A DNA stretch of 64,000 nt from Microstegium vimineum (GCA_022036555.1 CM039123.1:14606326-14670325); one strand, 5' to 3'; counted from the stretch's first letter, positions 11,455 to 23,112 are shown. Numbers and translations are program-made. Notes: generated from the letters alone by a model not told the origin.

Positions 11455-14400
11455 CTATGGGATGCTTTGCTCAACACTCCTTATTTTTACTGGATGGTCA
11501 TCTACAAAGAGACACATGTAGCTAAACTCATTAAATTCATCCAGGTGAGATACACCATCAAACCCTATAGCTTGTTGCTTTCCAGGAATAACTACATGCT
11601 TCGGCTTGTCGGTACTTTTCTTCTCATTAGGACAAAGGATCTATTCAACATAGAAGACTTGTGCAACATGGTTAGCCATTATCCACGGATCATCTTTGTA
11701 GCCTACCTTACTTAGATCAAGAACTCTGACCCTATAGTTGTCTACTGTGACATGTTTGTCTTCAACCCATTGGCATTTAAACACAGGGATCTGAAATGTA
11801 TCATAGTCTAGTTCCCATATGTCATCAACGAAGCCAAAGTATATAGTTTCATCACCAGTTTCAGAGTCTAAGGCATCGCATCGAACTCCACTATTTTGTG
11901 CAATGCTCTTTTGGTCCTTAGACTTGGTACAGAATGTGAAGCCACTAATGTTATAGCTTTACCATGTTATGACCTGGCGTGATGGTCCAGAAGCCCACAC
12001 CCTGATGGTGCATTCCTCAATTGTTTCCCCTCTGAAATGTCAAGCTCCCTTAGCCATGAGGTGAACTTATTCTTGTGTTCCTTCATTAAACACTCATCTG
12101 TGTGTCCTGGATTATGTTTGCGAAGCTCATCAATATGTTGCTCGATGAAAGGCTCCATTATCGAGAGTTGATGTAGGATGTTGTGATGTGCCTTGAGGAT
12201 TGAATTGTAATCTTGCGGGACTAATGATTTCTTTCCCATCCTCCCTTTTCCATTCATCCTATTATCATGTCTTGACAGAGGCAAACCTATTGCATCCTTG
12301 TCTTTTAGGACGCTGTTGCAGAATGGACCACCATACTCAATTGCCTCTTCGGTTAAGTACCCCTCTACCATGGACGCCTCAGTATGAGCACGAGTTGATA
12401 CATAGCCATTAAGTGTTGACATGAAATGTTCATACGTCCACATCTCATGCAAATACATGGGACCCAGTGCCTCTATCTGTGGAACCAAGTGCACCACAAG
12501 GTGAACCATAATATCGAAGAATGCTGGAGGAAAACACATCTCGAACTATGACACTGTCTCCGCTGCAAATTCCTTAAGAGATGTCAACTCATCACGGACT
12601 CATCATGGCATGACAATCATGTGAGTTGTAGTGGGTGAGTATAAGGTCTTTCATTGACACAATACTTCGTATGTTAGAGAAGAATCCAGATGGGACCTTC
12701 AGATTCTTCAACCACACACACATCGAATGTTTCTCATCATTGCTGAGGTTGTAGCTTGCTACCAGGAGATGGTACTTACCATTTTCTTGAAGAACAGGGT
12801 GGAGTTCTTTTTTTATGTCTAACTGTACCATGTCTAGGCGTGACTTTAGTCCTTCCTTTGTCTTACCTTTTATGTCTAGCAAGATTCCAATTAGGCTTTC
12901 AAATACGTTCTTCTGAACGTGCATACCATCGATCGCATGACGTACGTCTAACTCAGACCAATATGACAAATACTCGAAGAAAATAGATTTCTTCTTGAAT
13001 GTAGCCCCTAGAGTTGGTTTGACATTCTTTCTTGGTTTTCCGTCTGTTGTCTTCTTTCCGAAAACAAATTTAAGGTTCCTGACTAGGTTGAAAACTCTTT
13101 TGCCTTTACTGTTACCTAGTGGGGCAGTAGACTGGAGTTTAATGTTATTGTCGAAGTACTTATCCATCTTCTTCTGGCGGTACCTGTGTCCTTTCGATAA
13201 GAAACGTCTGCGTGCCTCATGTACACTGTCTTCTTAGATGCAGCAAGGGACACGTGAGCGGTTTCATCTATGCATACCACACAACCAACCTTTCCCTTGA
13301 ACTGCCCTGATAATGTGAAGAGAGCAGGACAATCGTTGATGATAACAAAGATAATTGCTCTCAACATGAATGATTCTTTGCGGTACTCGTCCCACATTTT
13401 AACACATATTTCCCACAATATCTTCATGTCTTCCATTAAGGGCTCCAAGAAAACATCCATGTTAACTCCAGGCTGTGTAGGTCCAGAGATAAGGATGGTT
13501 AGCATGAGGTACTTTCGCTTCTGCATTAACTATGGTGGAAGGTTGTAGATGGTGAGGATCACCGGCCATGTGCTGTGTGTGTTGCTCCTCTCAGCAAATG
13601 GATTCATTCTGTCAGTACTCAGTGTAAACCTAACATTTCTTGGTTCCTTTGCAAAGTCTTCATGGTTGTTATTGAAATCTATCCACTGCTTGCCATCAGC
13701 TGAGTGCCGAAGCCTCCTATCATCTTTGATATGCTCATCAGAAGCATGCCAGCTCATAAGTTTGGAATCCTCTGGGTTAGCAAACAAACACCTAAGTCGA
13801 TCGACCACAGGCTGGTACCATATCACCAAAGCAGGAATCTTTTTCTGCGCATAATAGTCTACTTCATCTTTTTCTTTGCTCGTGGGTTTTGAACTCTGTT
13901 GGGTCTTCTTTCGCTTCTTTTCTTTACACACCGAGGCAGCACAATGTTTCTCTTTGTAGTCTTTATTCATTTTGTATCTACTTGCATTACACTTTGGACA
14001 GTTCTCCATGTCCTTATAATCGTCACCTCGATATAGGATATAGTGATTTCTACAAGCATGGATCTTCTCAACACCCATCGTGAGTGGACTAATTAGCTTC
14101 TTTGCATAGTACGTGTTAGCAGGCACTTTGTTTTCCTTTGGAAGCATGTATGTAATAATACTCAAGAATGCATCAAAGCCAGCATCAGAAATACCAAACC
14201 TAGCTTTGCATACCAACAACTTTAGCACCGAACGCAAGGTCGTAAACTCTTTGGTGCAACCCTTAGACTCATCGTACAAAGGCTCTTTTGCTGCCTTCAT
14301 CAGGGCCTCCATACCTTTCTGGAAGAACATTGATGGATCTTCTGCATGACGACGCAACATTGCCTCTAGGAATTCCGCATCTTCTGCAGCCATATTATTT

Positions 14401-14813
14401 TGCATCACATCAGTTCTGACGCCTTCCATTCCTCTAGCGAAACCATGATCAGGACCATCGGTGACAGGTTGTTGTGTCTCGTGTACTAACTGAAACCCAC
14501 CGTCAACAAGCATATCTGGACCATTGACGTCGATATTTGCACGACTAACAGTTGTATAAGGCACAAAGCTACCCTCTCCATGCTTTGTCCAAATCAAGTA
14601 ATCCTTCATAAATCCTCGGCGGACAAGATGAGAAAGGATTTGTTGATGGTCATCAAATACAACAACATTCCTGCAGTCCATGCATGGACAATGTATGTGC
14701 GTCTTCTTTGTTCTCCAAGCATGGTTCTTAGCGGCATCAATAAACTTATGAACCTCGTGTATGTATGATGCATCTAGCCTTGATAACTTATACATCCAGA
14801 ATGACCCCTCCAT
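11455..14813 (-). pseudogene. TNP2 (TNPD-type) transposase of the 10.8-kb CACTA element, decayed
   Basis: Start ATG at 14813. Order on the minus strand: Transpos_assoc domain (CPCMDCRN around residue 45), central Transposase_21 region (CRNHYILYRGDD, CPKCNASRY, DGKQWIDFNNNH), DUF4218-like region (FPPAFFDIMVHLVVHLV near 12520) and DUF4216-like end (IWELDYDTFQIPVFKCQW near 11830, KVGYKDDPW). Lesions: a TAG at 13530 replacing the Trp in LPPW; a 1-bp deletion at about 13212 (reading RRFLSKGHRYRQKK after the shift); an internal deletion of some 30 codons between CHAMMSP (12600) and EMCFPP (12540), with a TAG at about 12548; a further shift before 11960; and a stop after YVE near 11650. The family catalyses cut-and-paste transposition at CACTA ends. 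Multiple breaks make it non-functional. Confidence 0.88.
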
Positions 14814-14914
14814 CGATCAATACCTGACTTTCAAAAGGGAGAGACGATAAATATTATGTACCCATCTTAATCAACCTGACCTGAAGAAAATGGATTAAAA
14901 CTGACCTTTCTTAG

Positions 14915-15725
14915 CAATCTCCTTCCAAGAAATGAAGATCAAAACCTCCCCACTTGTATTTTGATAAATGTGGCTCTCCAAAATCACCTCCTTCAAACCG
15001 TCCTCAAATAAAAATGCCTCCTTGTTTGTGTAAATGAAGTTTAGAGAGGATTTACCTCGGGTATAGAGTTTAATAGCTAGGGTTTAGGGTTTAGCTAGGG
15101 ATTATTAGCAACTGGATTAATTTAGCTAAGGATTTATAATTTACCTAGTGATTATTAGCTAGGGTCTAGGGATTATTTAGCTAGTTATTAAAGTAAAAAA
15201 ACTAAGTATCATAATTAAATTAAAAAACATAAGTATCATTATTAAAAACATAAAATTAATAAAACAGAAGTGCATATAGTGGATGAAATAAATTGAGAAA
15301 TAAAAAAGTATAATAAAAAACCTAAGTAGAATAATTAAAAAAACTAACAAAAAAAAACTACACTTCCCTTCCCTCTATACATAAATTCTATTTAACACAA
15401 CATTGATTAATGAAAACAAGTAAATATATATAGCATAAACTAAATTAAAAAACAAACATGAAAATAGAGAGAGGAGATATATTATATAATTAATTTAATC
15501 AACCTCACATGAATAAACAAAGAAAATAATCTAGATATTCTTCTCTCTCACTCATGGTGAAATCCTAGATCCAAAATGTGGCTCAAATTGAGCAAATATG
15601 AGTTAAATGAGGCAAAAGAGATATAAACTAACATTTTTTAACAACCTCCTTTCAAGAAATGAAGATCAAAACCTCTCTTCTTGTATTTTAAAAAATTTGG
15701 ACCTCCAAAATCGCCTCCAATGGAA
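14915..15725. repeat. Pair of ~100-bp direct repeats in the TNP2 leader
   Basis: The block at about 14915-15003 (CAAGAAATGAAGATCAAAAC, then CTTGTATTTT, then CTCCAAAATC) recurs at about 15640-15722 in the same orientation, 728 bp away. Between them lies AT-rich sequence with AACTAAGTATCATAATTAAA-like runs and GGGTTTAG repeats. It probably reflects a segmental duplication in the element's 5' region. Confidence 0.7.
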
Positions 15726-15794
15726 GGTAGCGACGAGAACTATAGCTGGTCGGGAGGAAGAAGAGAGTGGGGGTCAGGAGGGAGGTATGTATAG

Positions 15795-16030
15795 GAAGGA
15801 TGCACCACTAGCGGTTGGCATAACCCAACCGCCAATGTAAATTTACACTGGTTGTTGAGTTATACCAACCGCCAGTGGTGGAGATTACCACTGGCGGTTG
15901 GCATAACTCAACCGCCAGTGTAAATCATCCATTTACACTGGCGGTTGAGTTATGCCAACCGCCAGTTATAATCAATCTCCACAGGCGGTTGGAAAGTCGG
16001 TCCGGACCAAAACACATCACAGGCGGCAGA
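15795..16030. repeat. Right subterminal repeats of the 10.8-kb CACTA element
   Basis: Inverted and direct copies of ACTGGCGGTTG / CAACCGCCAGT are spaced at about 30 bp; they differ from the left array by CTGG in place of CAGG. They stop about 20 bp before the right terminus at 16047. Confidence 0.8.
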
Positions 16031-17776
16031 CGTGTTTTCTACTAGTGTTACATGTTATGATAAGAGTTACTAACAAACAATAAATGTCCAACACTTTAAA
16101 GGCTCAATAGACTATTAAAATATTTAATAAATTTACTACCTTTCCGATTTTCCATTTTTTTTCCCACAATGACCATAAAGAACTACTACTAAACTACATT
16201 CTACTACTATGTCACGTCAAGGAATGAACTCTCTTTAGAAGCGCGGGCCTGGACGCGGCCTCGCCTTGGCCACGTCGCCACCTATGTTCCGGCCGTCCGA
16301 TCGGGCCCGTGGACGGCTAGGATCGCCCCTGCGCCACCGTCGCTTTTGCATGAAAGCCCTCCACTTTATTTGAAATCAACCTGCGGTACAGCTAGATCTT
16401 CATAAATAGTAAATATGTGCGGTTTTCTTCCGTTTAGACCCCTGTATTCTGAAAATATTTCGCGCGAAGAAGAAAAATTCGGATTTCATGGCTTTTTTAT
16501 ACTTACCCGCCCGCCCGACACACCCGCGCCCTATGGCCGCCTCAGGCGCCTCACCCGGGCGCATCTCCCCTCTATCTCCGTCTCCACTCTCTGTCTCTCC
16601 CGTTCCTCTCTCTCCCTCACTCCTCGTCCCGGCCGCCGCGGCTCTCTGCACCACGCCGGTGCTGCAGCGACCCTAGGCACGGCGTGGCCGGCACCACCGG
16701 TGGCGGTGGCCCACCCCCGCTCCCCTCCGTGTCTCTCTCTCTCTCGCTCGCTCCCATATGGTGCCACAGCAGATCCGCAACAGGCGCTACGGTGCAGCGG
16801 CGGCCCCCCGGCGCGGCGGCCTGGCCAGGCCCCTGCTGCTGCTGTCCCGGCGCAGCGGCTCCTACACGGACGCCCCCCGGGCGACGCGGCCTTGGCAGGA
16901 CCAGATGGTCGCAGCAGTTTCCGCTGCTGGCCACCGCCGGCTGGTCCCGACAGTCCTCTCGCTGCCCGCACCCCGTTCTCTGTCTCTCCCATGTGGTGGC
17001 GCACCGTCCAGGTCCCTTCAGTGGCATCCCTCCGGCGCGGCGACCCCCGACGTTCCCAGGCCCCTGCGATGGCTGCTATCCCCCTCACGCACAACTCTCT
17101 CCCTCTCTCTAGATATGGCGTATGTTTTGGGGGATTCGATTCTTTTGTGCGGAACATGGAGTCCGTGGGAAATTTTTAGGCCTTTCAGGTCCTAGGGTTT
17201 GGTGGGGATGGATTCGGACTGGACCTTGTACGCGTTTTGTTTTTTTTGTGCAGGCCCATGAGTGGATGAGCCGAGGTTTGACGATGCAACTGAGCCGGAG
17301 CAGCACCAACCCTCGATGTCATGGTCAGACCTGCTCTCCTGCTCCATTGTTGTTAGCGCTTACCATGCTGTATTGAACTGAATGATGCTAGCTACGCTGA
17401 ATGTTTTAAAATGAAGTTTGTATCACAGGTACGGATGAGTTTACATTGTTGTTGGGGTTAGGTTTCGATTTTTTTTATCTTCTGCCTAGATATGCCAGTA
17501 TGTGTTTTCCTTTTTTTTTGAAGCAGCCATATTATAATATTGAGATCTCAATAGTCTAGCACTATCAATTTTGTTTTTGTATATGAGTATCCTACTGATA
17601 TCATGCTGTTACCATTACTAAGATCCTAAGTTTTGTATATGTCGTACTTCCTCTACCAAAAAAGGGTCTTCCTAAATTACCAGAAAATTTGGCCTGCACT
17701 ATTTGCACCAATATACGTACAGTGCTATGCTATTCAACCTGTTCAAAGTATTGCCTTTATGGTACACACATTTTAT

Positions 17777-18045
17777 GTTGTTTCTTAAATAAGAAATATA
17801 GCTCAGGCATCATATTTGTTCCTCAGTTTTTAATAAGGCCACCCTTGTTGCCAAAGGCAAAATACACCTATTTATGATTCGGGCTAAAATTTTGCATTGC
17901 GGCAGAGATAAGGGAATACACGTGTAGTATTGCTTCTTAAATAGGAATTGTAGCTCAGGCATCGGATTTGTTCCTCAGTTTTTAATAAGGTCACCCTTGT
18001 TGCCAAAGACAAAATACAACTATTTACAATTCAGGCTCTAAAATT
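17777..18045. repeat. Tandem duplication, ~150-bp period
   Basis: The run TTCTTAAATA-GAA, TAGCTCAGGCATC, TTTGTTCCTCAGTTTTTAAT, CACCCTTGTTGCCAAAG occurs at about 17780-17880 and again at about 17931-18031, about 90 percent alike by eye. Non-coding, with no sign of a transposon end. Confidence 0.8.
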
Positions 18046-18474
18046 ACCCAGGCTATTCATGTCTATGGACATTCCAGATAAGTCAACCTTTGTCGGAGAA
18101 CTTACCTTTAAATATATGATCTAATCTAATACTCTGAAGAGGAGAACTTGATAAGCTGCGAGCTTGCCACTTATAGATAGTCTCACTGCAAACTAGCCAG
18201 CAGCATGCGTTTGACAGCCTGCCAATGATACTAATTCAATGCCATTATGCTTCTAGCTCAAAGATAACATGACCCTAAAAATTTTGAGGGTGCAAATTCT
18301 TTTTGTTCTTCTATAAGACAAAATGTCATGTACAAGCTGAATATGGATGGGTTGGGTAAAGTTCATGCCACATTTATGTTTGTAGACTAAATGGAAAAAA
18401 ATTGTTGAGTTCAGACTTTCGTTTTACAGATATATACTTACAAAACCTATTCTATATTCTTAGTTTCAGTCAGT

Positions 18475-18740
18475 GTTCAGGTTCAACTTCTTACAGGCCA
18501 TGTGCCTACACCTTAATTTTGTCTGATGCAGGTTGCTCCTTCTATTTAGATGCTATGGGGATTTCTATACTAACTGCTTTCCTTATTAGATTGTTAGTAT
18601 GATCTTGTGTTTACATTCGACTTCTTGCTGGCCACGTATCTAGACTCTAGACCTTAAGCTTCCTCTGATTGAGCTTGTTTGTCCTACTAAAGCACTATGG
18701 GATTTCTACAGTAACTGCTTTCTTTCATATTGTTGCTTAA
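18475..18740. repeat. Diverged tandem duplication
   Basis: The segment with TTCTTACAGGCCATGTGCCTA, then GGGGATTTCTATACTAACTG (about 18490-18580), recurs as CTTCTTGCTGGCCACGTATC, then GGGATTTCTACAGTAACTGC (about 18622-18720). The copies are well diverged, so older than the 17.8-kb duplication. Confidence 0.6.
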
Positions 18741-19909
18741 ACTTCATGTTTTAGATCTGGATATATGGACATTGGAAGAGACGTGTGGCAGTGTTTTTTT
18801 ATGAGAAACAGAGAGGGAGAGGCACCCCTGCCTGGTTAATGTGTCAGTGGTTCAGTCAGCAGAGACTCCTGTAGTCACCTTGCATTCTTCGAGATGTGAG
18901 GCACCCCGCCCTCTACATTTTTAGACCTTAATTACCACATGTTCCTTCGATTATATTTTTCTCTTAAATATCAGCCATTTATATTTGGGAGTGCCTGGCA
19001 CAAGCTTCATTTATTGAACCACCCAAACCATGTGTCATTTTTCCCTATCTTCTCAAGGCTCTCTAGATAACCAAAACAATGCACGGCTTCTTCTTAACAA
19101 TACTTGGTTCTTTTATCAAGATTAGGATGCCACCAGATTGAGTGTACATTTTCCTGTTGCAATATGTGACATTGAAATGTGGATGCATAAAACTGTGTCA
19201 CACTTGCACGGATTGTGGGCTCACTTTGCTTGGTTAGTTTGTATCGTAGACTATAACCCAATTTCTAGAATCATCATTTTATCATATTTTGAAATTGGTA
19301 ATAGTCTTACAATCCAGTTGTCTTGCAGTAGTTCCAATGTCTTTGAAGACAGTCAGGTGGTGACTACTTCTCAAAAGTTTTCAGAGCAGCACAAAGGTGG
19401 TTGGACTTGCTAGCAAGATAATCTATCACACTCACCTTCTTCAGTGTCGGTGAGTATAACTTAGTCCTCTACAGTATGTGTACTTCTTTTCTTGGTCAAC
19501 TTTTGTCATAAACAATAACCATCCTATCTCCTTGATTGTAAATTCTCCGATCTCCCTATAGAATCATATTTAAGTGCTTTGTTTTTCTATGTCCCTGGTT
19601 GTAATGTGCATACTTTGGGCTTTGGAGTCAACCTGTAATATGTGTTTCGAACACTCTTTCCTTTCTCAGATTAATGGCAGGGCTCCTTCCATTTTTGTTC
19701 CAAAAAAAACTTAGTCTATTGACACAGATCATGTTTCCTGAACCTTGGTGACTATTTTTGTAATGTGCTATTTTCACGATTATAGGTACAGTTTCAATCT
19801 CATGCAAGAAATCTAAAGACTTCCCCACTCTGATGTATCGAAATCCATGGATAGTTCTTATGAACCATTTATGCTGAAGAAGATGGAAATATCAAGGCAT
19901 CAATTTTGA

Positions 19910-20086
19910 GTAGAGCATGCCTGTCTGCATGCGGGTGAGGCCACCACAGTAGATTCTGAACCTGTTGAACCTATGCTCTCTCCAAGCAATACTGATGAGA
20001 AGTGTCATGGTATCCTACGTAGAAATTCAGAAAAGAGCCACATGTTTGGAAAATGCATTGCCAATCTGAGAGAATCAAGATATTGA
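19910..20086 (+). pseudogene. Exon-like open segment inside the Helitron candidate, function unknown
   Basis: An open frame of 58 codons ends at TGA 20084. It starts directly after a stop and contains no reliable ATG start, as expected for an internal exon. Composition is that of ordinary globular protein (MLSPSNTDEKCHG, then GKCIANLRESRY), unlike the compositional frames around it. A second exon-like piece lies at 19329-19393 (CAG acceptor, then SSNVFEDSQVV). I do not recognise the source gene. This is most simply a captured host-gene fragment. Confidence 0.35.
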
Positions 20087-20234
20087 GCACGACATCAGCC
20101 ACAGACTTTTCTTCAGTTCGTGGATGCTTATAATTTTGCAGTTAGTACTTAGTGATGCTTATAATTTTGTAGTTAGTACTTAGTACTGTGGTTATTGTTC
20201 TTAACTGCCATTGTGTGCTTTTTGTCTCCCAAGG

Positions 20235-20870
20235 CCCTACACGCTCGTGGATGTTTATATAGCTTCTTCATCAGGGACCTCGGAGTTTGATGATGAACGG
20301 TTCGATGATGAATGCTGAGTCTGATAGAAGCTGAAAGCTCCATACCAAAAGTAGATCATGGCCACTTCAAGTATCTCTAGAGCAGCTACCAGTACTGGCT
20401 TTCGAGCATTGTGGATTATTTATGTATATATGCTGTGTACACTTAACCATCACAACTTTGAAACAATGCCGTTTGTGATATGGTCTATACTCTGTTGACA
20501 TTTTCTGCTCCCATTCACTGAGTAGGTTAAGTGTTTCTTTACTTTTCGTATTAAACATAAAATATCTATGGTCGCACGGGCGTCATTCCGTCCTCCTGTC
20601 ACCGTGCTATACAATTCAGGTAGATGACTGTTTCCAACTATATAGTTCTGGTTGTGTGCTTGCTATGAAGTGTAGGATACTAACTGCTAAATCGGATGTC
20701 TATATATATATAGATGCTTCATCAGGAATATCGGAGTCTGATAGGAGCTGGAAGCTTAGTTACCGTAACTGCTAGAGCATGGCCACCTGAAGAATCAGCT
20801 ACCATTGCCTTCTCAGAACTCTGTTGTTTATTTATTAAAAATGTATGGTGTGTTTGACTGTCGCAGTTTC
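20235..20870. repeat. Direct repeat pair, ~465 bp apart
   Basis: The segment TAGCTTCTTCATCAGG, then CGGAGTTTGATGATG and GATCATGGCCACTTCAAG (about 20258-20450), recurs in diverged form at about 20705-20870 (GATGCTTCATCAGGAATATC, GAGCATGGCCACCTGAAG). A smaller repeat of ATGCTTATAATTTTG-AGTTAGTACTTAG lies at 20124-20185. They are near the 3' end of the Helitron candidate. Confidence 0.65.
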
Positions 20871-21022
20871 AAATCTAGTCTATTTATGGTGCAAAATCCT
20901 ACTTGATTAGGCTGGAACTAAACAATATTTTACCTCAAGCGTTTCTCGCTTTTATCTGATTGCATTCACTTATATTTGTAATGTTAAAACTGCTAAATAT
21001 AACAATATTTGGGTGCCAATCC

Positions 21023-21050
21023 GCGCGCAGGGGCGCGCCCCTATCACTAG
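21023..21050 (+). mobile_element. Helitron 3' terminus (hairpin + CTAG)
   Basis: GCGCGCAGGGGCGCGC can form a six-base-pair stem with an AGGG loop, followed 8 bases later by CTAG (21047-21050) and then T. This matches the 3' structure of plant Helitrons, which insert between A and T and end CTRR. Confidence 0.68.
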
Positions 21051-21084
21051 TATAGATACTCTGTGCTCTGCCGCTTCCGGCATA

Positions 21085-21311
21085 CTTCCACTATCCCACG
21101 TTTTTTACTTTTTAATTTCTCGTTTGATCGTTCGTCTTATTAAAAAATTTTATGCAAATAATAAAATAAATAAAACATTATAAAAGTATATCTGATAATA
21201 AAATAAGTTATAATAAACTAAATAAGAATTGCATAAATTTTTTGAATAAGACGAACAATCAAACAAAAAGTCTCGAGTTATAAAACGATATTTTTAATGG
21301 GACGGAGAGAG
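21085..21311. mobile_element. Stowaway MITE, 227 bp, TSD TA
   Basis: TA at 21083-21084 and 21312-21313 flank an element whose right end reads GGGACGGAGAGAG (reverse complement CTCTCTCCGTCCC, the Stowaway consensus) and whose left end is CTTCCACTATCCCAC. Long inner inverted repeats share TTTGATYGTTCGTCTTAT, then AAAAAATTT. A second family member lies at 32464-33476. Confidence 0.82.
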
Positions 21312-21313
21312 TA

Positions 21314-22481
21314 GCAACAAATCACACATACAACCCTTCTGCAAGCCAATAGATTAGTTGATTCTTTGGCATATACAAATGCACACTGAATCAATTTAAT
21401 GTACTAGAATACTAAACTATAATTGAAACTCTCACAAATCCAATAAATAATTCATCAATATTATTCACAATGTAAGATTATTTGATGGGACAGATCGACA
21501 TGACTGTAAACAGATGACAGATCCTAATGGGCAATTAACTTATATCTGCGGCAACAATCATATAGCTTCAGTTCATTGGAACAAGAATCTGAGGCAAGTA
21601 CCACCTATACATTCAATTCAATAATAATCCATTAAAGAATCATGTTTCTGCATGTTGGTTAATTAGGCGCTTCCTAAAATTTAGAGGCTGACTAGCCATC
21701 ATATATTTAAGAAGGAATTACTTTCTTCTGATTGCAGTCTAAATATCCAGCTTCATATATAGTTTTGCTTTGTATGTTTGAGCAGGTACTGCTCCCTTTC
21801 TAGATTTCATTATATGCTTTTATGAGTGTGTTATAGTTAATATTGCTTCCTTTTTGTTCTCCCCCATAAATTGCATACTTGTTCAAACCATACTGGCACT
21901 TTGTACTTCGTTCTATAATGTCTAATAACTTAGATGATTAGAATTTCTCATGCTTCTATGATGATAACTTCTGAATAAAATAAATGGTTGATTGGATTGT
22001 GTTGGATAATGATCTCAGGCTCAGGCTGCTACGAAGGGGTACGTGGTCAAAGGGATGTTTCCCGTGGCCGAGTTAGACGGGGTAACCCCGTTACGCGCGA
22101 CAATCAGTAGCGCCCAAACCCAATCCATGGTTGCGGCCCCGAGTCAAGCATTACCAAAATAAAAAGGGGTTCGACTTTCTCTTTTGGCCAACACAGCTGA
22201 GAAACGTGAACATCCTAACATTTCCGTACCACAACCCTAAGAGGGCACTGGATCGACCCGTAGGCCGCCGCCCTCCTTCGCCGACTCCGGCACCGGTCAT
22301 TGGCCAGTGTCGTTGGCATCCTGAAGGTCATTGCTACCCTCCTCAATCGCACCGTTCTCAACCTTGCACCTTCACTCTACCTATGGTCGATTCGTCTAAA
22401 GGTCTATGACTCATAACTTGTATGTGATGTGTTCATTTGACTAGACTAGATCATGTATTAGTGTTGATCTCGATCTAACAG
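21314..22481. other. No gene; possible old LTR remnant at the right edge
   Basis: Nothing coding is convincing. At 22020-22140 and 22430-22480 sequence such as GTGTTGATCTCGATCTAACA recalls the 3' end of grass Ty3-gypsy LTRs, which are followed by TTGG-type primer sites, and here ATTGGTG does follow; but no LTR start or internal domain is visible. The 92-residue frame at 22131-22409 lacks a domain. Confidence 0.35.
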
Positions 22482-22700
22482 ATTGGTGTCATATTATAGT
22501 TCTGGCGATTTGAAGAAACATCTTACTATTCGTCTTATTATAAGCGTGCCATTAGAATTTCGCTAGAGCCTAAGAAATGCCATGATGTAGCTACTAAGTA
22601 GATTAGTATGGACCATTTTTCCTTGTTTCTCCATACATGTGCCAGTTTGACCGGATCGGGTCAATCCATCTATTCCCCACAGCCTCCTCCTTCTCCTCTT

Positions 22701-22735
<35 letters not shown>

Positions 22736-23112
22736 ACACACACACACACACACCTAGCTTGTGGATGGTGACTGTGACGGCTCCCAGCGGTGGCGGTGAC
22801 TACACTGAACTTCTTATTCCATCTACCTCGTAGTCATCGTCCACAAGCTAGGCCGGGTTTGCATGAGAGAGAGAGAGAGGACGAGGTGGGTTGATGGATT
22901 CACCCAATTAAGTCAAACATGCAAATGTATGGAGAAGCAGGGGAAAGGGTCCATATGAATCTACTTAGCAGCTGCATACACCTGCATTTGGACCACAAGT
23001 GTCATGGCAAGTGTACATAATGGCATTTCTTAGGCTCCAGTGATGGCATACTTACAATAAAACCAATAGTAATGGTGTTTTTCCAAATCACGAGAATTAT
23101 AATGGCACCAAT
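22482..23112. mobile_element. 631-bp foldback (long inverted repeat) element
   Basis: The left arm from ATTGGTGTCAT (22482) and the right arm to ATGGCACCAAT (23112) are reverse complements over almost their whole length with mismatches and small gaps. Paired landmarks: AGCCTAAGAAATGCCAT (22568) with ATGGCATTTCTTAGGCT (about 23020-23036); GTTTCTCCATACAT with ATGTATGGAGAAGC; the TC run with the GAGAGA run; and CCTAGCTTGTGGATGGTGAC (22753) with its partner ending at 22852. The loop is only about 60 bp. The whole could be a MITE with very long terminal repeats or a foldback transposon; an RNA of it would form a long hairpin. No target duplication is evident. Confidence 0.8.
22699..22752. repeat. 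(TC)n(CA)n microsatellite
   Basis: A TC run (22699-22716) passes into CA repeats up to 22752 with one interruption (ACACAACACA). It sits in the left arm of the foldback; only the TC part has a partner (GA run at 22866-22879) in the right arm, so the CA expansion is later. Confidence 0.9.

Larger units (their letters stand above)
5250..16047 (-). mobile_element. Complete 10.8-kb CACTA (En/Spm) transposon, TSD TTA
   Basis: The left terminus is CACTAGTACAAAAG at 5250; the right terminus ends TTTTCTACTAGTG at 16047, whose reverse complement is CACTAGTAGAAAAC. TTA is duplicated on both sides (5247-5249 and 16048-16050). Inside are two minus-strand genes in the usual order for plant CACTA elements: TNP2 (TNPD-like) transposase at 11455-14813, followed by a Transposase_24/Ulp1-type gene at 5703-9473. 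Both ends carry GGCGGTT-type subterminal repeats. An additional block of the same motif lies in the middle (10535-10675), which is odd. Both genes carry stops and frameshifts, so the element looks non-autonomous today although its ends are intact. Confidence 0.92.
16051..21050 (+). mobile_element. Candidate non-autonomous Helitron with captured gene pieces (5' end unresolved)
   Basis: The right edge has the features of a Helitron 3' end: GCGCGC-AGGG-GCGCGC hairpin followed by CCCTATCACTAG and a host T at 21051. Upstream lies gene-like sequence: a GC-rich block with a leader-like start (16400-17170), TTTTTTTGTGCAG at 17240, several possible exons and no transposon protein. Duplicated segments occur (17777-18045, 18475-18740, 20235-20870). 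The left boundary is not proven: TCTACTACTATG at 16200 resembles a Helitron 5' start, but the base before it is T, not the expected A. The interval given is therefore the maximum span, starting at the target duplication of the CACTA element. Confidence 0.5.

Noticed and set aside
15055..15110. GGTTTAGGGTTTAG as interstitial telomere repeat
   Set aside because: Only two imperfect units within related TAGCTAGGG repeats.
16200..16211. TCTACTACTATG as the 5' end of the Helitron ending at 21050
   Set aside because: The preceding base is T, not A, and no other copy can be compared, so the boundary was left open.
16415..17195. Overlapping long frames at 16.4-17.2 kb
   Set aside because: Multiple frames on both strands, no domain; more like a leader region than a protein.
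22420..22490. Gypsy LTR end followed by primer site
   Set aside because: Only about 40 bp looks similar, no LTR start was found, and the supposed primer site is also the foldback terminus.
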